Assembly: GCF_022549215.1 (NCBI RefSeq)
Contig: NZ_JAKZFC010000006.1
Location: 62,001-126,000, forward strand
Origin: Solibacillus palustris
GTDB lineage: Bacteria > Bacillota > Bacilli > Bacillales_A > Planococcaceae
Direction of reading: 5' to 3'
Length of the DNA: 64,000 nt
Of the stretch, positions 10,041 through 19,569 are shown piece by piece. The notes under the pieces are model-generated. The model saw nothing but the letters and a program-made list of their open reading frames with translations, made no database searches and was not told where the DNA came from. The number at the start of each line of letters is the position of its first letter. Position 1 is the first letter of the stretch. Position numbers and translations under genes: made by a program.

Positions 10041-11375
10041 ATGAACGAGTCTGCTGTTTTTTGGAGTCGTATATTAACCGAGGTTACGTTATCTTTTCAT
10101 ATTATTTATGCGACGCTTGGGGTAGGAGTACCAATTCTCATTATGATTGCGCATTGGGTTGGTATTAAAAATAATGATGAACATTACATTTTAATGGCGA
10201 GACGTTGGGCGCGTGGCTTCGTAATTACCGTTGCTGTTGGGGTTGTAACTGGGACGGTAATGGGCTTACAGCTTTCGTTACTTTGGCCGAATTTTATGCA
10301 GGTGGCGGGACAGCTCATTGCGTTGCCACTCTTTTTGGAGACATTCGCATTTTTCTTTGAAGCAATATTTCTAGGTATTTACTTATACACATGGGATCGC
10401 TTCGAAAATCAGAAGAAGCACTTATTATTACTGATTCCTGTAGCGATTGGTGCTTCGATGTCTGCGATGTTTATTACGATTTTGAATGCGTTTATGAATG
10501 CGCCACAAGGCTTTGATATGGTCGACGGGCAATTGATTAATATTCAACCACTTGTGGCCATGTTCAACCCTGCGATGCCAACAAAGGTAGCCCATGTGCT
10601 CGTAACAGCGTATATGACGTGTGCTTTTATATTAGCCTCGATTGCAGCGTATAAATTAATGCGCGGCTCAAATCATATCTATCATAAAAAAGCGTTGTAT
10701 TTACTGATGAAATTAGGTTTTATTTTTACAGTGGCGACCGTCATTATTGGCGACTTCTCTGGTAAGTATTTAGCGGAGTACCAACCAGAAAAGCTTGCGG
10801 CAGCAGAATGGCATTTTGAAACGAGTGAAAATGCGCCGCTTGTACTGTTTGGGGTTCTGGATGATGGAGAAATAAAGTATGCGATAGAAATTCCCTACAT
10901 TCTTAGTGTGTTAGCGCACAGTAATCCTACCGCAGAAGTAATTGGACTGGATCAATTTCCTGTGGAAGAACACCCACCATATTATATTCATTACTTTTTT
11001 GATGTTATGGTGATGATAGGGATGTTTATGCTTTTTGTCTCAGCTATTTATTTACTTGCCATTTGGCGCAAGTGGTCATTTATTCGTTCAAAATGGTTTC
11101 GTTTTATCGTTATTTTAGGTGGACCCTTATCAGTAATTGCGATTGAGACAGGCTGGTGGTTAGCTGAAGTTGGACGTCAGCCATGGGTTTTACGTGGTTA
11201 CATGACAACAGCAGAAGGGGCAACGACGAGTAATCATGTGGAGCTAATGCTCATATTGTTTTCGATTTTATATTTCATTTTAGCGGTTGGTAGCATTGTG
11301 ACGCTACATCGTATGTTTAAAAACAATCCAATCGTAAAAGAAATTGCCAAGCGCTCTTCGAAAGGAGATGTGTAA
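10041..11375 (+). CDS. cydA: Cytochrome bd ubiquinol/menaquinol oxidase subunit I
   Basis: The 444-residue polytopic membrane protein is the haem- and quinol-binding subunit of cytochrome bd, which reduces oxygen to water and works at low oxygen tension. The N-terminal haem-ligand His20 is in SFHIIYATLGVGVP, and the hallmark GRQPW motif is near residue 375. The quinol-binding loop is short, as in Gram-positive enzymes. TAAGGGGG precedes the ATG at 10041 by 12 bases. It starts a cydA-cydB-cydS operon in which cydB begins one base after the cydA stop. No cydDC assembly exporter is in the window. Confidence 0.95.
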   Translation: MNESAVFWSRILTEVTLSFHIIYATLGVGVPILIMIAHWVGIKNNDEHYILMARRWARGFVITVAVGVVTGTVMGLQLSLLWPNFMQVAGQLIALPLFLETFAFFFEAIFLGIYLYTWDRFENQKKHLLLLIPVAIGASMSAMFITILNAFMNAPQGFDMVDGQLINIQPLVAMFNPAMPTKVAHVLVTAYMTCAFILASIAAYKLMRGSNHIYHKKALYLLMKLGFIFTVATVIIGDFSGKYLAEYQPEKLAAAEWHFETSENAPLVLFGVLDDGEIKYAIEIPYILSVLAHSNPTAEVIGLDQFPVEEHPPYYIHYFFDVMVMIGMFMLFVSAIYLLAIWRKWSFIRSKWFRFIVILGGPLSVIAIETGWWLAEVGRQPWVLRGYMTTAEGATTSNHVELMLILFSILYFILAVGSIVTLHRMFKNNPIVKEIAKRSSKGDV

Positions 11376-11376
11376 G

Positions 11377-12402
11377 ATGACGTTACAATTGATTGGGATT
11401 TGTGTACTGTGGGCGTTTTTATTTGGCTATGTCATTATTGCCTCGATCGATTTTGGGGCAGGCTTTTATAATGCTTACAGTGTGTTGACAAATCGTTCGG
11501 ATATTTTAAGTAGTGTGATTAAGCGTTATTTGTCACCTGTATGGGAAGTAACAAATGTATTCCTAGTGTTTTTCTTTGTTGGGATTGTTGGCTTTTTCCC
11601 GCAAACGGCCTATTATTACGGAACAATATTGTTAGTACCCGTCAGTATTTCGCTAATATTACTATCTGTTCGCGGTGCCTATTATGCGTTTGAATCGTAC
11701 GGGGTGGCAGGGCATAAAGGCTATGCGACGGCTTATGGTATTGCAGGGCTTCTGATTCCAGCCTCGTTGTCGGTCGTGCTGACGATTTCAGAAGGTGGCT
11801 ATGTGAAAATGGTTGGGGGTGTGCCACAGCTTAGTTATAGGGAGTTATTTACGAGTCCGTTGACGTGGAGCATTGTTGTGCTGAGTATTGTCGCAGTATT
11901 GTATATTTCGGCGGTATTTTTAACATGGTATGCGCATAAAGCGGGCGACAAAAATGCAGCAAATCTAATGCGTAAATACGCACTCATTTGGTCGGCGCCA
12001 CTTGCAATTGCGGCTATCGGGATAATCATTGAATTTAAAGGGCATAATCCGTTTCGCTTTGAACGCATTATAGATGTATGGTGGCTGTTTGCAATTTCAG
12101 GTGTGCTATTTTTAATTACTACTTATTTATTATGGATGAAGCGAAGTTATGGGATGGCGATTATTTTATTATTTACGCAGTTTGCATTTGCGTTTTTTGC
12201 GTATGGTATTTCGCATTATCCATATTTACTGTATCCGTACTTAACAATTCATGACAGTGTTACGAATCATGAAATGGGTATTGCGCTTATTATTGTCTTT
12301 ATATTAGGTGCGGCGCTACTTGTTCCGTCGCTATATTTATTGTTTAAACTATTTGTATTTGATAAGGATTATGTAGAAGGGGCGCATGATGAGCATGTGT
12401 AG
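11377..12402 (+). CDS. cydB: Cytochrome bd oxidase subunit II
   Basis: The 341-residue polytopic membrane partner of CydA begins MTLQLIGICVLWAFLFGYV with the family signature IASIDFGAGF. The ATG at 11377 is preferred because AAAGGAGA ends eight bases before it. The longer in-frame extension lies inside cydA. Its length matches B. subtilis CydB (338). It is directly followed by the cydS small subunit. Confidence 0.95.
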   Translation: MTLQLIGICVLWAFLFGYVIIASIDFGAGFYNAYSVLTNRSDILSSVIKRYLSPVWEVTNVFLVFFFVGIVGFFPQTAYYYGTILLVPVSISLILLSVRGAYYAFESYGVAGHKGYATAYGIAGLLIPASLSVVLTISEGGYVKMVGGVPQLSYRELFTSPLTWSIVVLSIVAVLYISAVFLTWYAHKAGDKNAANLMRKYALIWSAPLAIAAIGIIIEFKGHNPFRFERIIDVWWLFAISGVLFLITTYLLWMKRSYGMAIILLFTQFAFAFFAYGISHYPYLLYPYLTIHDSVTNHEMGIALIIVFILGAALLVPSLYLLFKLFVFDKDYVEGAHDEHV

Positions 12403-12414
12403 GAGGAATGGATG

Positions 12415-12516
12415 ATGTTTGAATTTTTAATGTTTTTTGCACCGTTCTTAGTAGTCATTGTAGCACTTGTCGCGGCGTTTTATGTAGCACCTAAGGATAA
12501 TAAAAGCGAGCGATAA
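12415..12516 (+). CDS. cydS: CydS-like small subunit of cytochrome bd
   Basis: A 33-codon gene begins 12 bases after cydB, with AGGAGGA seven bases before its ATG. The product starts MFEFLMFFAPFLVVIVALVA, a single membrane helix, and ends in a charged tail (APKDNKSER). Length, position, one helix and charged end match CydS, the 33-residue third subunit seen in the Geobacillus thermodenitrificans bd oxidase structure, a functional analogue of proteobacterial CydX. Homology is judged by eye. ATG 12412 is an alternative start, giving one extra Met. Confidence 0.85.
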   Translation: MFEFLMFFAPFLVVIVALVAAFYVAPKDNKSER

Positions 12517-12523
12517 TTAACTA

Positions 12524-12572
12524 AAGCCTACTTTCAGTCGTTAATTCACACTGAAAGTAGGCTTGTTTTTTA
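12524..12572. terminator. Bidirectional terminator between cydS and the chemoreceptor gene
   Basis: A 15-bp stem (AAGCCTACTTTCAGT with ACTGAAAGTAGGCTT) is followed by a T-run on the plus strand. It separates the convergent cyd operon and the minus-strand chemoreceptor gene, whose stop lies at its edge. Confidence 0.92.
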
Positions 12573-14255
12573 TATTTTAAACTTATGAAGGCTTTTACGT
12601 AATTCCAATGATTGAGCAGCAAGACGTTCAGATAATGCATCGACTTGTTGGATAATAGCGGCCTGTTCAGTTGTTGCATTAGCTATTTGCTCTACGTTAT
12701 TTGCTGTTTGTTCCGTACCGTGTGAAATTTCCATAACAGTAGCAGCAGCTTCTTCGGCACTTGCAGAAATTTCTTGGGACGTTGCCGAAATTTGTTCAAC
12801 CTGCTGTGACATTTCTCCAATATAATTAGAAATTTCATGGAATGACTGACCAGCACGGTTAATAACGGATACACTTTGCTCTGCGCATAGCAGGCTACTT
12901 TCTACGGCGCTGCTCACTTTTTGTGAGTTTGCTTGAATGGTACTCGTGAGACCAACAATTTCTTCGGCAGATTTTTTAGATTGTTCAGCTAGTAAGCGTA
13001 CTTCATCGGCTACGACCGCAAAGCCTTTCCCATGCTCACCAGCACGCGCTGCTTCAATTGAGGCATTTAATGCTAGTAAATTTGTTTGGTCGGCGATGTC
13101 GGTAATCGCTTTTGTGATGGCGCTAATTTGCTCGGATTGCTCGATTAAGACTTGTGTTAATATTGAAATATTTTGTGTTGATTCGTGCATTGTTGCCATT
13201 TGACTGTTTGCATCATCAACAATCGCTACACCTGCTGTTGCGGCCTCTGTTAAGGTCATTGCACCGCTATACAATTCCTGTGTAGCACGCGCAATTTCAC
13301 TGATTCCTTGTGAAGTTTCATCTACTGCATCGGCACCTTCACTTGCTCCAATAGCCATCGTTTCAGAGGTTTGGGTAGTGTGCATGATAAGCTGCTGAAT
13401 TTGAGCGGTTTCTTTTGAAATGACATGACTATTATGTGTCAACTGCTCTGAGGATTTTGTGAGTTCATTAGAGTTGTGCTGAATATTTGATAGTAATTCT
13501 TCAAAGTTGTGCTGCAAAGTGATAAATGCACGTGAAAGCTTTCCAATTTCATCATTAGATTTAAAGGGTCTATGGTCAATTTTAATATTCCCGTCTGCCA
13601 TTTGCTCTAAATCTTTTGAAATGATTTGAAGTGGTTTTGTAATGCCGCGCTTTGTATAGAGCATATAACTGGCTACGACAATAATCGTAATGAAAATAAA
13701 GACAACAGTGACAATAGTTGAAATATTAATTTGTGTTTTTGTATCGTTTGCCATTGTATCGAGCTGTGTATTTTCAAGCACCTCAATTTTTTCGGTCAAT
13801 TCATGGGTGAAGGAGCTTGTGTAATTATAATCACCATTAACGATGGTTAGTGCTGCGGATACGTCACGATTTTGAACCGCAGCTGTCATTTTCGAAATTT
13901 GCTCGTTAATGAGTGCAAGCTGAGTTTGTAAATTCAAAATGAGCATAGTTGCATCCTTTAAGGTATTTTGTTTTTCTACCTCAGCAATCAGTTCGGTAAG
14001 ATTATTCGAATATGTAGTAACGGCTTCTAAATTTTTTTGAGACGGATCAACCGTGTATGAGCGCGCAGAATTACTTTGTAATAGTAGATTTTGTTGAATA
14101 TCATGAATACGCTGAATTTGTGCCATTTGTACATCTACCGCGTTTGATACTTCGTTGCCAATGCGGAAAAATTGAACAGCTGCAAAAATAACGGAAGCTA
14201 ACATGAGCATTCCAATTGTTAGAAATCCTAAATTCAATTTCATTCGAACAGACAT
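12570..14255 (-). CDS. Methyl-accepting chemotaxis protein
   Basis: The 561-residue chemoreceptor has membrane segment 1 at about residues 8-29, an extracellular four-helix-bundle type sensor (30-178), membrane segment 2 (179-200), a HAMP linker (about 201-255) and a long coiled-coil signalling domain. The highly conserved hairpin tip region is present ([20 protein letters not shown], then [20 protein letters not shown]). It would cluster at the poles and control CheA. The ligand cannot be told from sequence. The ATG at 14255 follows AAGGAGA. It is a single-gene unit inserted, with cyd, between dgkB and rlmCD. Confidence 0.93.
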   Translation of the reverse strand: MSVRMKLNLGFLTIGMLMLASVIFAAVQFFRIGNEVSNAVDVQMAQIQRIHDIQQNLLLQSNSARSYTVDPSQKNLEAVTTYSNNLTELIAEVEKQNTLKDATMLILNLQTQLALINEQISKMTAAVQNRDVSAALTIVNGDYNYTSSFTHELTEKIEVLENTQLDTMANDTKTQINISTIVTVVFIFITIIVVASYMLYTKRGITKPLQIISKDLEQMADGNIKIDHRPFKSNDEIGKLSRAFITLQHNFEELLSNIQHNSNELTKSSEQLTHNSHVISKETAQIQQLIMHTTQTSETMAIGASEGADAVDETSQGISEIARATQELYSGAMTLTEAATAGVAIVDDANSQMATMHESTQNISILTQVLIEQSEQISAITKAITDIADQTNLLALNASIEAARAGEHGKGFAVVADEVRLLAEQSKKSAEEIVGLTSTIQANSQKVSSAVESSLLCAEQSVSVINRAGQSFHEISNYIGEMSQQVEQISATSQEISASAEEAAATVMEISHGTEQTANNVEQIANATTEQAAIIQQVDALSERLAAQSLELRKSLHKFKI

Positions 14256-14442
14256 ACTGTAAGTCTCCTTTTTGAAAATTTTTAACTTAATTAGTAATTA
14301 TAAATTATAGTAGCATTAGGAAGTAAATACCACACAAACTATAATAGGCAAAATTATTAGAATTAAATGATGGAATTTCTAGAAGTGCATTTTTAGAGCG
14401 ACATGGTACAATAGAGAGATTGAAATGAGAGGACGAACAGAT

Positions 14443-15807
14443 ATGACGGCACCGATTAAAAAGAATGATCGTACAACGGTTTATATAGAAGATTTAACAC
14501 ATGATGGCAATGGCGTTGCAAAAATCGACGGTTATCCATTATTCATTCAAGGGGCACTTCCTGGTGAAACAATTGAAGTGCATGTTTTGAAAACATTAAA
14601 AAATTACGGCTTTGCAAAAATTATTGAAATTTTAACGAAATCACCAGATCGTGTAGATGCACCATGCGACTATTTCGCACAGTGTGGTGGCTGCCAATTA
14701 CAGCACCTTTCATATGAGGGACAATTAAAATGGAAGCAATCGATGGTCGAAAATGTGATGAAGCGCTTAGGGAAAATTGATGCACCGGTTCATCCAGTAA
14801 AAGGAATGGACGAGCCATGGCATTACCGCAACAAATCTCAAATCCCATTTGCGCAATCAGAAACAGGCGAAATTATTGCGGGCTTTTACAAAACGAAATC
14901 GCATAGCATCGTCAACATGGAGCGCTGTCTAATCCAAAATGGTGAAGCTGATACGGTGATGGCTGATTTAAAACGTGAACTCATGGTATTAGGGGTACGT
15001 CCATACGACGAAGCCTCTCACCAAGGAATGCTACGTCATGTTGTTGTGCGTAAAGGTCGCGCAACAGGCGAAGTAATGATCGTACTTGTCACGAAATCAA
15101 AAAAATTCCCACAAAAAGAGGAAGTCATCGCAAAAATCCGTGAACTTGTACCAAACGTGACGTCGATTGTACAAAACGTAAACGATGAAAAAACGAATGT
15201 CATTTTCGGTAATGACACGTTCACACTATGGGGCAAAGATACGATTGAAGACACAATCGGCAACGTACGCTTCGAAATTTCAGCGCGTTCGTTCTATCAA
15301 GTAAACCCAATTCAAACAGAGGTTCTCTATAAGCAAGCACTAGACTATGCTCAGCTTGAAGGCAATGAGCGTGTTATTGATGCGTACTGTGGTATCGGCT
15401 CCATTTCGCTTTTTTTAGCACAAAAAGCCGGTCATGTAATGGGTGTTGAAATTGTCGAGCAAGCTATTGAAGATGCAAAACGCAATGCCAAACTAAACGG
15501 CTTCACGAACACGTATTTTGAAGCTGGCCCAGCCGAAGAAGTCATTCCACGCTGGTACCAAGAAGGTAAAGTTGCCGACGTATTAGTAGTAGATCCACCA
15601 CGCAAAGGCTGCGATGAAGCACTACTAAACACTATTATCGAGCAAAAACCAAAACGTGTAGTGTATGTATCATGTAACCCAGCAACATTAGCGCGTGATC
15701 TACGTATTTTAGAAGATGGTGGGTATAAAACACAGGAAGTACAGCCAGTGGATATGTTCCCGCATACGACGCATTGTGAAGCTGTCGCTTGGTTAGAGTT
15801 AGTATAA
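14443..15807 (+). CDS. rlmCD: 23S rRNA (uracil-C5)-methyltransferase RlmCD
   Basis: This 454-residue SAM-dependent enzyme makes 5-methyluridine in 23S rRNA. An N-terminal TRAM domain (residues 9-65) is followed by iron-sulfur cysteines Cys75, Cys81 and Cys84 ([10 protein letters not shown]) and a fourth cysteine near 162. Next come the SAM motif [14 protein letters not shown] and the catalytic-cysteine motif [13 protein letters not shown] 14443 follows AGAGGA by about ten bases; ATG 14425 is an alternative. The C-terminus is [17 protein letters not shown]. Degenerate copies of this 3' end recur downstream at 17.1, 32.8 and 39.4 kb, so the gene end may be an integration site. Confidence 0.94.
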   Translation: MTAPIKKNDRTTVYIEDLTHDGNGVAKIDGYPLFIQGALPGETIEVHVLKTLKNYGFAKIIEILTKSPDRVDAPCDYFAQCGGCQLQHLSYEGQLKWKQSMVENVMKRLGKIDAPVHPVKGMDEPWHYRNKSQIPFAQSETGEIIAGFYKTKSHSIVNMERCLIQNGEADTVMADLKRELMVLGVRPYDEASHQGMLRHVVVRKGRATGEVMIVLVTKSKKFPQKEEVIAKIRELVPNVTSIVQNVNDEKTNVIFGNDTFTLWGKDTIEDTIGNVRFEISARSFYQVNPIQTEVLYKQALDYAQLEGNERVIDAYCGIGSISLFLAQKAGHVMGVEIVEQAIEDAKRNAKLNGFTNTYFEAGPAEEVIPRWYQEGKVADVLVVDPPRKGCDEALLNTIIEQKPKRVVYVSCNPATLARDLRILEDGGYKTQEVQPVDMFPHTTHCEAVAWLELV

Positions 15808-15814
15808 TAGTAAA

Positions 15815-15876
15815 GTAAAAAGCAGACGGTTTGGAAGAGGTGATATCGCACTTCTAATTTGCCGTATGCTTTTTAT
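15815..15876 (+). terminator. Probable terminator of rlmCD
   Basis: An imperfect long hairpin pairs AAAAGC-A-GACGG with CCGT-A-TGCTTTTT around a large loop and ends in five T's. Confidence 0.65.
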
Positions 15877-15900
15877 TTATGGATGAAGCAAGGCACTCCG

Positions 15901-16869
15901 TTATAAAGTAATTACCACTTTACCTTGAGCGTGACCTTCCTGAAAGTAATTGAATGCTTCAGTTATTTCACTTAACTTAAATCGTTTGTCAATTATTGGT
16001 TTTATTTTTTGGGTCTCAAGTAACTCTTTTACATCATTTAAGTCTTTTTGATTTGCTCTTTGTAACAGGCTACTTATTTTCTTGCTTCCAGTCATTGAAA
16101 TAAAAGGTCCAAGTAATAATGTTTGATAAAGTTGAAATTCGGAACCTCCTACGTGAACAAATTTCCCATTTGGTTTTAGTACACGTTTATAAGCTGAAAT
16201 AGAATTAGAACCATTCACGCCAAGAACCAAATCATAACATTCCTTATGTTGAGCGAAACACTCTTTTTTATAATCAATGATATGGTCGGCCCCTATAGAA
16301 CGCAATATTTCTACGTTTCGTGTACTACATACACCCGTTACTTCAGCACCGAATGATTTAGCAATTTGTACCGCAAAAGTACCAACGCCCCCAGATGCCC
16401 CATAGATTAATACTTTATGACCCGATTTAATTTTACCTTTATCACGTAGTCCCTGTAAGGCAGTCACACCTGCCATAGGAGTCGCAGCAGCTTCCTCAAA
16501 GGAGATACTGTTTGGCTTTAAGGCTATAGCATATTCGGGGACTGTTACATATTCAGCAAAACCACCCCAACCGCAACCAGATAGGTCGCCAAATACTTCA
16601 TCACCTACTTTAAATAGCTTAACGTCTTTCCCGACGGCTTCAACTGTACCAGCTATGTCACCTCCTGGAATCGAGTATTTTGGTCTCGTTAGTCCGAAGG
16701 CAAATCGAGCTAAGAAGGGTTTGCCTGTCAAAAGAACTAAGTTCCCAAAGTTTAAAGATGCTGAATGAACCTTTACCAAAACTTGATTCTCGGTAGGGAA
16801 AGGTTTTTTTATCTCTTTTAATTCAAGTACATCGGGTGAACCATATTTATCACAAACTATAGCTTTCAT
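15901..16869 (-). CDS. NAD(P)-dependent MDR alcohol dehydrogenase/quinone reductase-like protein
   Basis: The 322-residue medium-chain dehydrogenase begins MKAIVCDKYGSPDVLELKEI. Its GroES-like N-half is followed by a Rossmann fold (IYGASGGVGTFAVQIAKSFG). The structural-zinc cysteines are absent, which places it among zinc-independent quinone-oxidoreductase-like MDRs. The substrate is unknown. ATG 16869 follows TTTGGAGGGGG and is preferred to upstream in-frame codons. It is the first gene after rlmCD and points back towards it, and a palindromic array repeat lies directly upstream. Confidence 0.85.
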   Translation of the reverse strand: MKAIVCDKYGSPDVLELKEIKKPFPTENQVLVKVHSASLNFGNLVLLTGKPFLARFAFGLTRPKYSIPGGDIAGTVEAVGKDVKLFKVGDEVFGDLSGCGWGGFAEYVTVPEYAIALKPNSISFEEAAATPMAGVTALQGLRDKGKIKSGHKVLIYGASGGVGTFAVQIAKSFGAEVTGVCSTRNVEILRSIGADHIIDYKKECFAQHKECYDLVLGVNGSNSISAYKRVLKPNGKFVHVGGSEFQLYQTLLLGPFISMTGSKKISSLLQRANQKDLNDVKELLETQKIKPIIDKRFKLSEITEAFNYFQEGHAQGKVVITL

Positions 16870-16940
16870 AAAACCCCCTCCAAATGTTAACCTCGCAACC
16901 ATCAAACCTCTCAGCAGCAACAAAGCACCGAAGACTAACC

Positions 16941-16972
16941 CTTCAATTAACGGGGTGCTTTAGTGAAGAAAG
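16941..16972 (+). repeat. Array palindrome A1
   Basis: CTTCAATTAACGGGG followed by TGCTTTAGTGAAG: arms CTTCA and TGAAG enclose the TAACGGGG core of the array repeat family, here in plus orientation. A longer arm pair AGCACC/GGTGCT (from 16925) encloses the left half. Confidence 0.6.
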
Positions 16973-17033
16973 GGTTTATAAAGCATATAAAAATTAACTC
17001 AATAACATTCCGAAATAAAAAAATGGGAATACA

Positions 17034-17069
17034 AAAAAAGGCTAGGTTTTACTTTGGTAGGACCTAGCC
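17034..17069 (-). terminator. Orphan minus-strand terminator
   Basis: GGCTAGGT pairs with ACCTAGCC, and six A's on the plus side give a U-run in a minus-strand transcript. No minus-strand gene precedes it, so it appears to be left over from a lost gene. Confidence 0.7.
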
Positions 17070-17087
17070 AATCACTTAAACACACCA

Positions 17088-17153
17088 GCATCAATGTGTT
17101 GCCACATACACTCCACGCATTGTGAAGCGGTGGCGTGGTTGGAGTTAGTTTGA
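17088..17153 (+). pseudogene. Degenerate copy of an rlmCD 3' end (remnant A)
   Basis: This stretch resembles the last 60 bases of rlmCD. The shared block reads GCATTGTGAAGC, then a G-rich stretch ending TGGTTGGAGTTAGT, where rlmCD has GCATTGTGAAGC and TGGTTAGAGTTAGT. A four-base insertion breaks the frame, and the same spacing is seen in the copy at 39.38 kb. A strong terminator follows at 17171. No upstream rlmCD-like coding sequence remains. It may be a displaced attachment-site copy or a dispersed repeat. Confidence 0.65.
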
Positions 17154-17170
17154 TTTATTATTAATATATT

Positions 17171-17219
17171 GCTGTGCTGAAAAACCCAATTCTTATTCGG
17201 TTTTTCAGCACAGCTTTTT
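17171..17219 (+). terminator. Strong terminator hairpin
   Basis: A perfect 16-bp stem (GCTGTGCTGAAAAACC with GGTTTTTCAGCACAGC) is followed by five T's. It follows the rlmCD remnant. Confidence 0.9.
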
Positions 17220-17363
17220 GATTGCAAAAAATATGCAACGTGTACGAGATGAAAATCGTTCACTGGGTTATACGATTTGATGGTAATATTAAGAGGGTTG
17301 TTTTTTAGTCAATGTGTATTATAATGGTTAAGATTATTAAATTGAGAAAGGAGGCAAAAAGTG

Positions 17364-17510
17364 ATGGAAACTGTTTTTATGAACTTGGAAAAAGAAGTAA
17401 AGTCGTATAGATTGTTAGGGGATTTGCTTACAACGGGATTAGTCTGCCCTTTTTTAAGCAAACTTCATATAGAAAACAGCTACCGGAAGCTTTTTGCATT
17501 CTTATTTTAG
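17364..17510 (+). CDS. Small ORF upstream of ABC-F gene, possible regulatory leader peptide
   Basis: A 48-codon frame with an excellent ribosome site (AAAGGAGG) starts at ATG 17364 (GTG 17361 is also possible). The product begins METVFMNLEKEVKSY and is not recognised. It is followed by two near-identical terminators and then the ABC-F gene. Short translated ORFs followed by attenuators are typical leaders of antibiotic-responsive ABC-F genes, so a ribosome-sensing leader is possible. It could also be the decayed 5' end of an unrelated gene. Confidence 0.5.
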   Translation: METVFMNLEKEVKSYRLLGDLLTTGLVCPFLSKLHIENSYRKLFAFLF

Positions 17511-17572
17511 AAATTGTAAAATATCTTTAATGACTGACTTTTTTAGTTTTGATTAAATATATGCAATTACTA

Positions 17573-17692
17573 GGCGCCGGTTTCGGCGTCTTTTTGTGTT
17601 TTAAAGCAAAATTTGTAGAATATTTCTAAACAATTTTGTACTTGTTAAAGGATTACGCAATCTTTAGGCGCCGGTTTATTCGGCGCTTTTTT
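17573..17692 (+). terminator. Tandem attenuator terminators before ABC-F gene
   Basis: Two similar hairpins occur 95 bases apart. At 17573-17595 GGCGCCG pairs with CGGCGTC and is followed by five T's. At 17668-17692 GCGCCG pairs with CGGCGC and is followed by six T's. Both start TAGGCGCCGGTTT. No complete upstream gene would need them, so conditional termination in the 5' leader of the ABC-F gene is the best explanation. Confidence 0.75.
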
Positions 17693-17797
17693 GCGTTCTA
17701 AAGGAGAAAAATTGAAATGAATCTATTTTTGTGGCTTCCTGTTTGATGAAATTCAAGAAACACGCTGTTCAATATTAATAAAGAAGGAGTGATATAA

Positions 17798-19459
17798 ATG
17801 TTACTTCAATTAAACAGTATTAGTAAAAGTTATTCAGGTGATCCAATACTTTCAGATATATCAATGAAAATTGAAGCAGGCGACCGGATTGGTCTTATTG
17901 GAGTGAATGGTGCTGGAAAATCAACCTTATTAAAGATTATTGCTGGGGATATCCCTTACGATAATGGGGAAATTTTTATTGGAAAAGAAACAAAGGTTGG
18001 CTATTTCCGCCAAAATAGTGGACTAGAAATGGAGAATACAATTTGGAATGAAATGTTGAATGTCTTCTCTACTCTTCTTGAGGTTGAAAAAGAACTTCGA
18101 GAGTTAGAAAGAACAATGGGTGAGCCTGCTTTAATAGCTGATCCCTTAAAATATGAAAAAATGATGAATCGTTATGCAGCAAAATCAGAATGGTTTATGG
18201 AGCACGGTGGTTATGAAATAGAAGCAAAAATTCGTGGTGTTCTGTATGGAATGGGCTTTGGAGATTTTCCAAGAGACACACTCATTCATACGTTAAGTGG
18301 AGGTCAGAAAACGAGACTTGCTTTAGCTAAAATACTATTGGAACAGCCAGATTTGCTTATCCTTGATGAGCCAACAAATCATTTGGATCTCACTACTTTA
18401 GCTTGGTTAGAAGGTTATTTACGCTCATATCCTGGTACTATCCTTGTTGTTTCACATGATCGTTACTTTTTGAATTCGCTTGTAAACATTATTTATGAAA
18501 TTGAGCGAACAGAAGCACGACGATATGTAGGAAACTATTCGAAATATGTTGAGAACAAAGAGAAAAATCGTGAAATTCTAGCTAAGAAATATTCAATGCA
18601 GCAAGAACAAATTGCGAAGATGGAAGATTACATTCAACGGAACATTACCATGGCAACGTCGTCTAAAAGTGCAAAAAACAAACGAAAGCAGCTTGAGAGA
18701 ATTGAACGTATAGATACACCTCTCAAAGACTTAAAACGTGCACAGATGTCGTTTTCAATAGAAAAAGCGTCTCATAAAGAGGTGTTACAAGTTCGAGATA
18801 TTGATATCTGTGTCGGAGTAGGTACTGAACAAAAGCCCCTATTAAAGAATATTAGTTTCCAGCTACGACGAGGTGAAAGGGTAGCATTAATTGGTCCAAA
18901 TGGTGTTGGAAAGTCAACATTACTTAAGACGTTACTTGATGATTATAAACCAAAAAGTGGCGTAATAACTTGGGGAAATGGAGTTACTATTGCTTATTAC
19001 GATCAAGAGCAGTCAACTTTACATCCCAATAATACGATATTGGATGAGGTGTGGAATACATTCCCTCATATTGAAGAGGCTAGAATTCGTACTGTACTTG
19101 GGAATTTCTTATTTTCCGGTGAAGATGTATTTAAGAAAATATCTGCTCTTAGTGGTGGTGAAAAAGCACGTGTTGCGTTATCCAAGCTTATGTTACAAAA
19201 CGCTAATGTTCTTATTATAGACGAGCCGACAAATCATTTAGATTTATTCAGTAAAGGGGTGTTGGAATCTGCACTAAAGAATTATGAGGGTACATTGTTC
19301 TTTATTTCTCATGACCGTTATTTTTTGAATAAGCTAGCTGACAAAATGTTGGAACTATCTCCAACAGGAACCATTGTATATAACGGCAACTATGATGACT
19401 ATGTTGAAGCTAAATCGCAAAAAGAAAAAGAAGCAGCTGGTCTCTTAGCTAGGGTATAA
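17798..19459 (+). CDS. ABC-F family ATPase (YdiF-like, ribosome-associated)
   Basis: The 553-residue protein has two ABC domains and no membrane segments. Walker A motifs are GVNGAGKST and GPNGVGKST, signatures LSGGQKTR and LSGGEKAR, and both Walker B regions read DEPTNHLD. The domains are joined by a long charged linker (about residues 240-320) that would reach the ribosomal P-site. It resembles B. subtilis YdiF but lacks the roughly 90-residue C-terminal extension. ABC-F proteins act on the ribosome in antibiotic resistance or stall rescue. The tandem attenuators upstream suggest inducible expression. Which drug, if any, cannot be told. ATG 17798 follows AAGGAG. Confidence 0.88.
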   Translation: MLLQLNSISKSYSGDPILSDISMKIEAGDRIGLIGVNGAGKSTLLKIIAGDIPYDNGEIFIGKETKVGYFRQNSGLEMENTIWNEMLNVFSTLLEVEKELRELERTMGEPALIADPLKYEKMMNRYAAKSEWFMEHGGYEIEAKIRGVLYGMGFGDFPRDTLIHTLSGGQKTRLALAKILLEQPDLLILDEPTNHLDLTTLAWLEGYLRSYPGTILVVSHDRYFLNSLVNIIYEIERTEARRYVGNYSKYVENKEKNREILAKKYSMQQEQIAKMEDYIQRNITMATSSKSAKNKRKQLERIERIDTPLKDLKRAQMSFSIEKASHKEVLQVRDIDICVGVGTEQKPLLKNISFQLRRGERVALIGPNGVGKSTLLKTLLDDYKPKSGVITWGNGVTIAYYDQEQSTLHPNNTILDEVWNTFPHIEEARIRTVLGNFLFSGEDVFKKISALSGGEKARVALSKLMLQNANVLIIDEPTNHLDLFSKGVLESALKNYEGTLFFISHDRYFLNKLADKMLELSPTGTIVYNGNYDDYVEAKSQKEKEAAGLLARV

Positions 19460-19569
19460 AACAATGATGAAGAAGCAAGCCCTAAGTAGGGGGCCACCAA
19501 CTACTTATAAATCAAATTATTATAAATTAGGCTCACAATGAAAAATAAAATGGAAAAGAGGAAATATAT

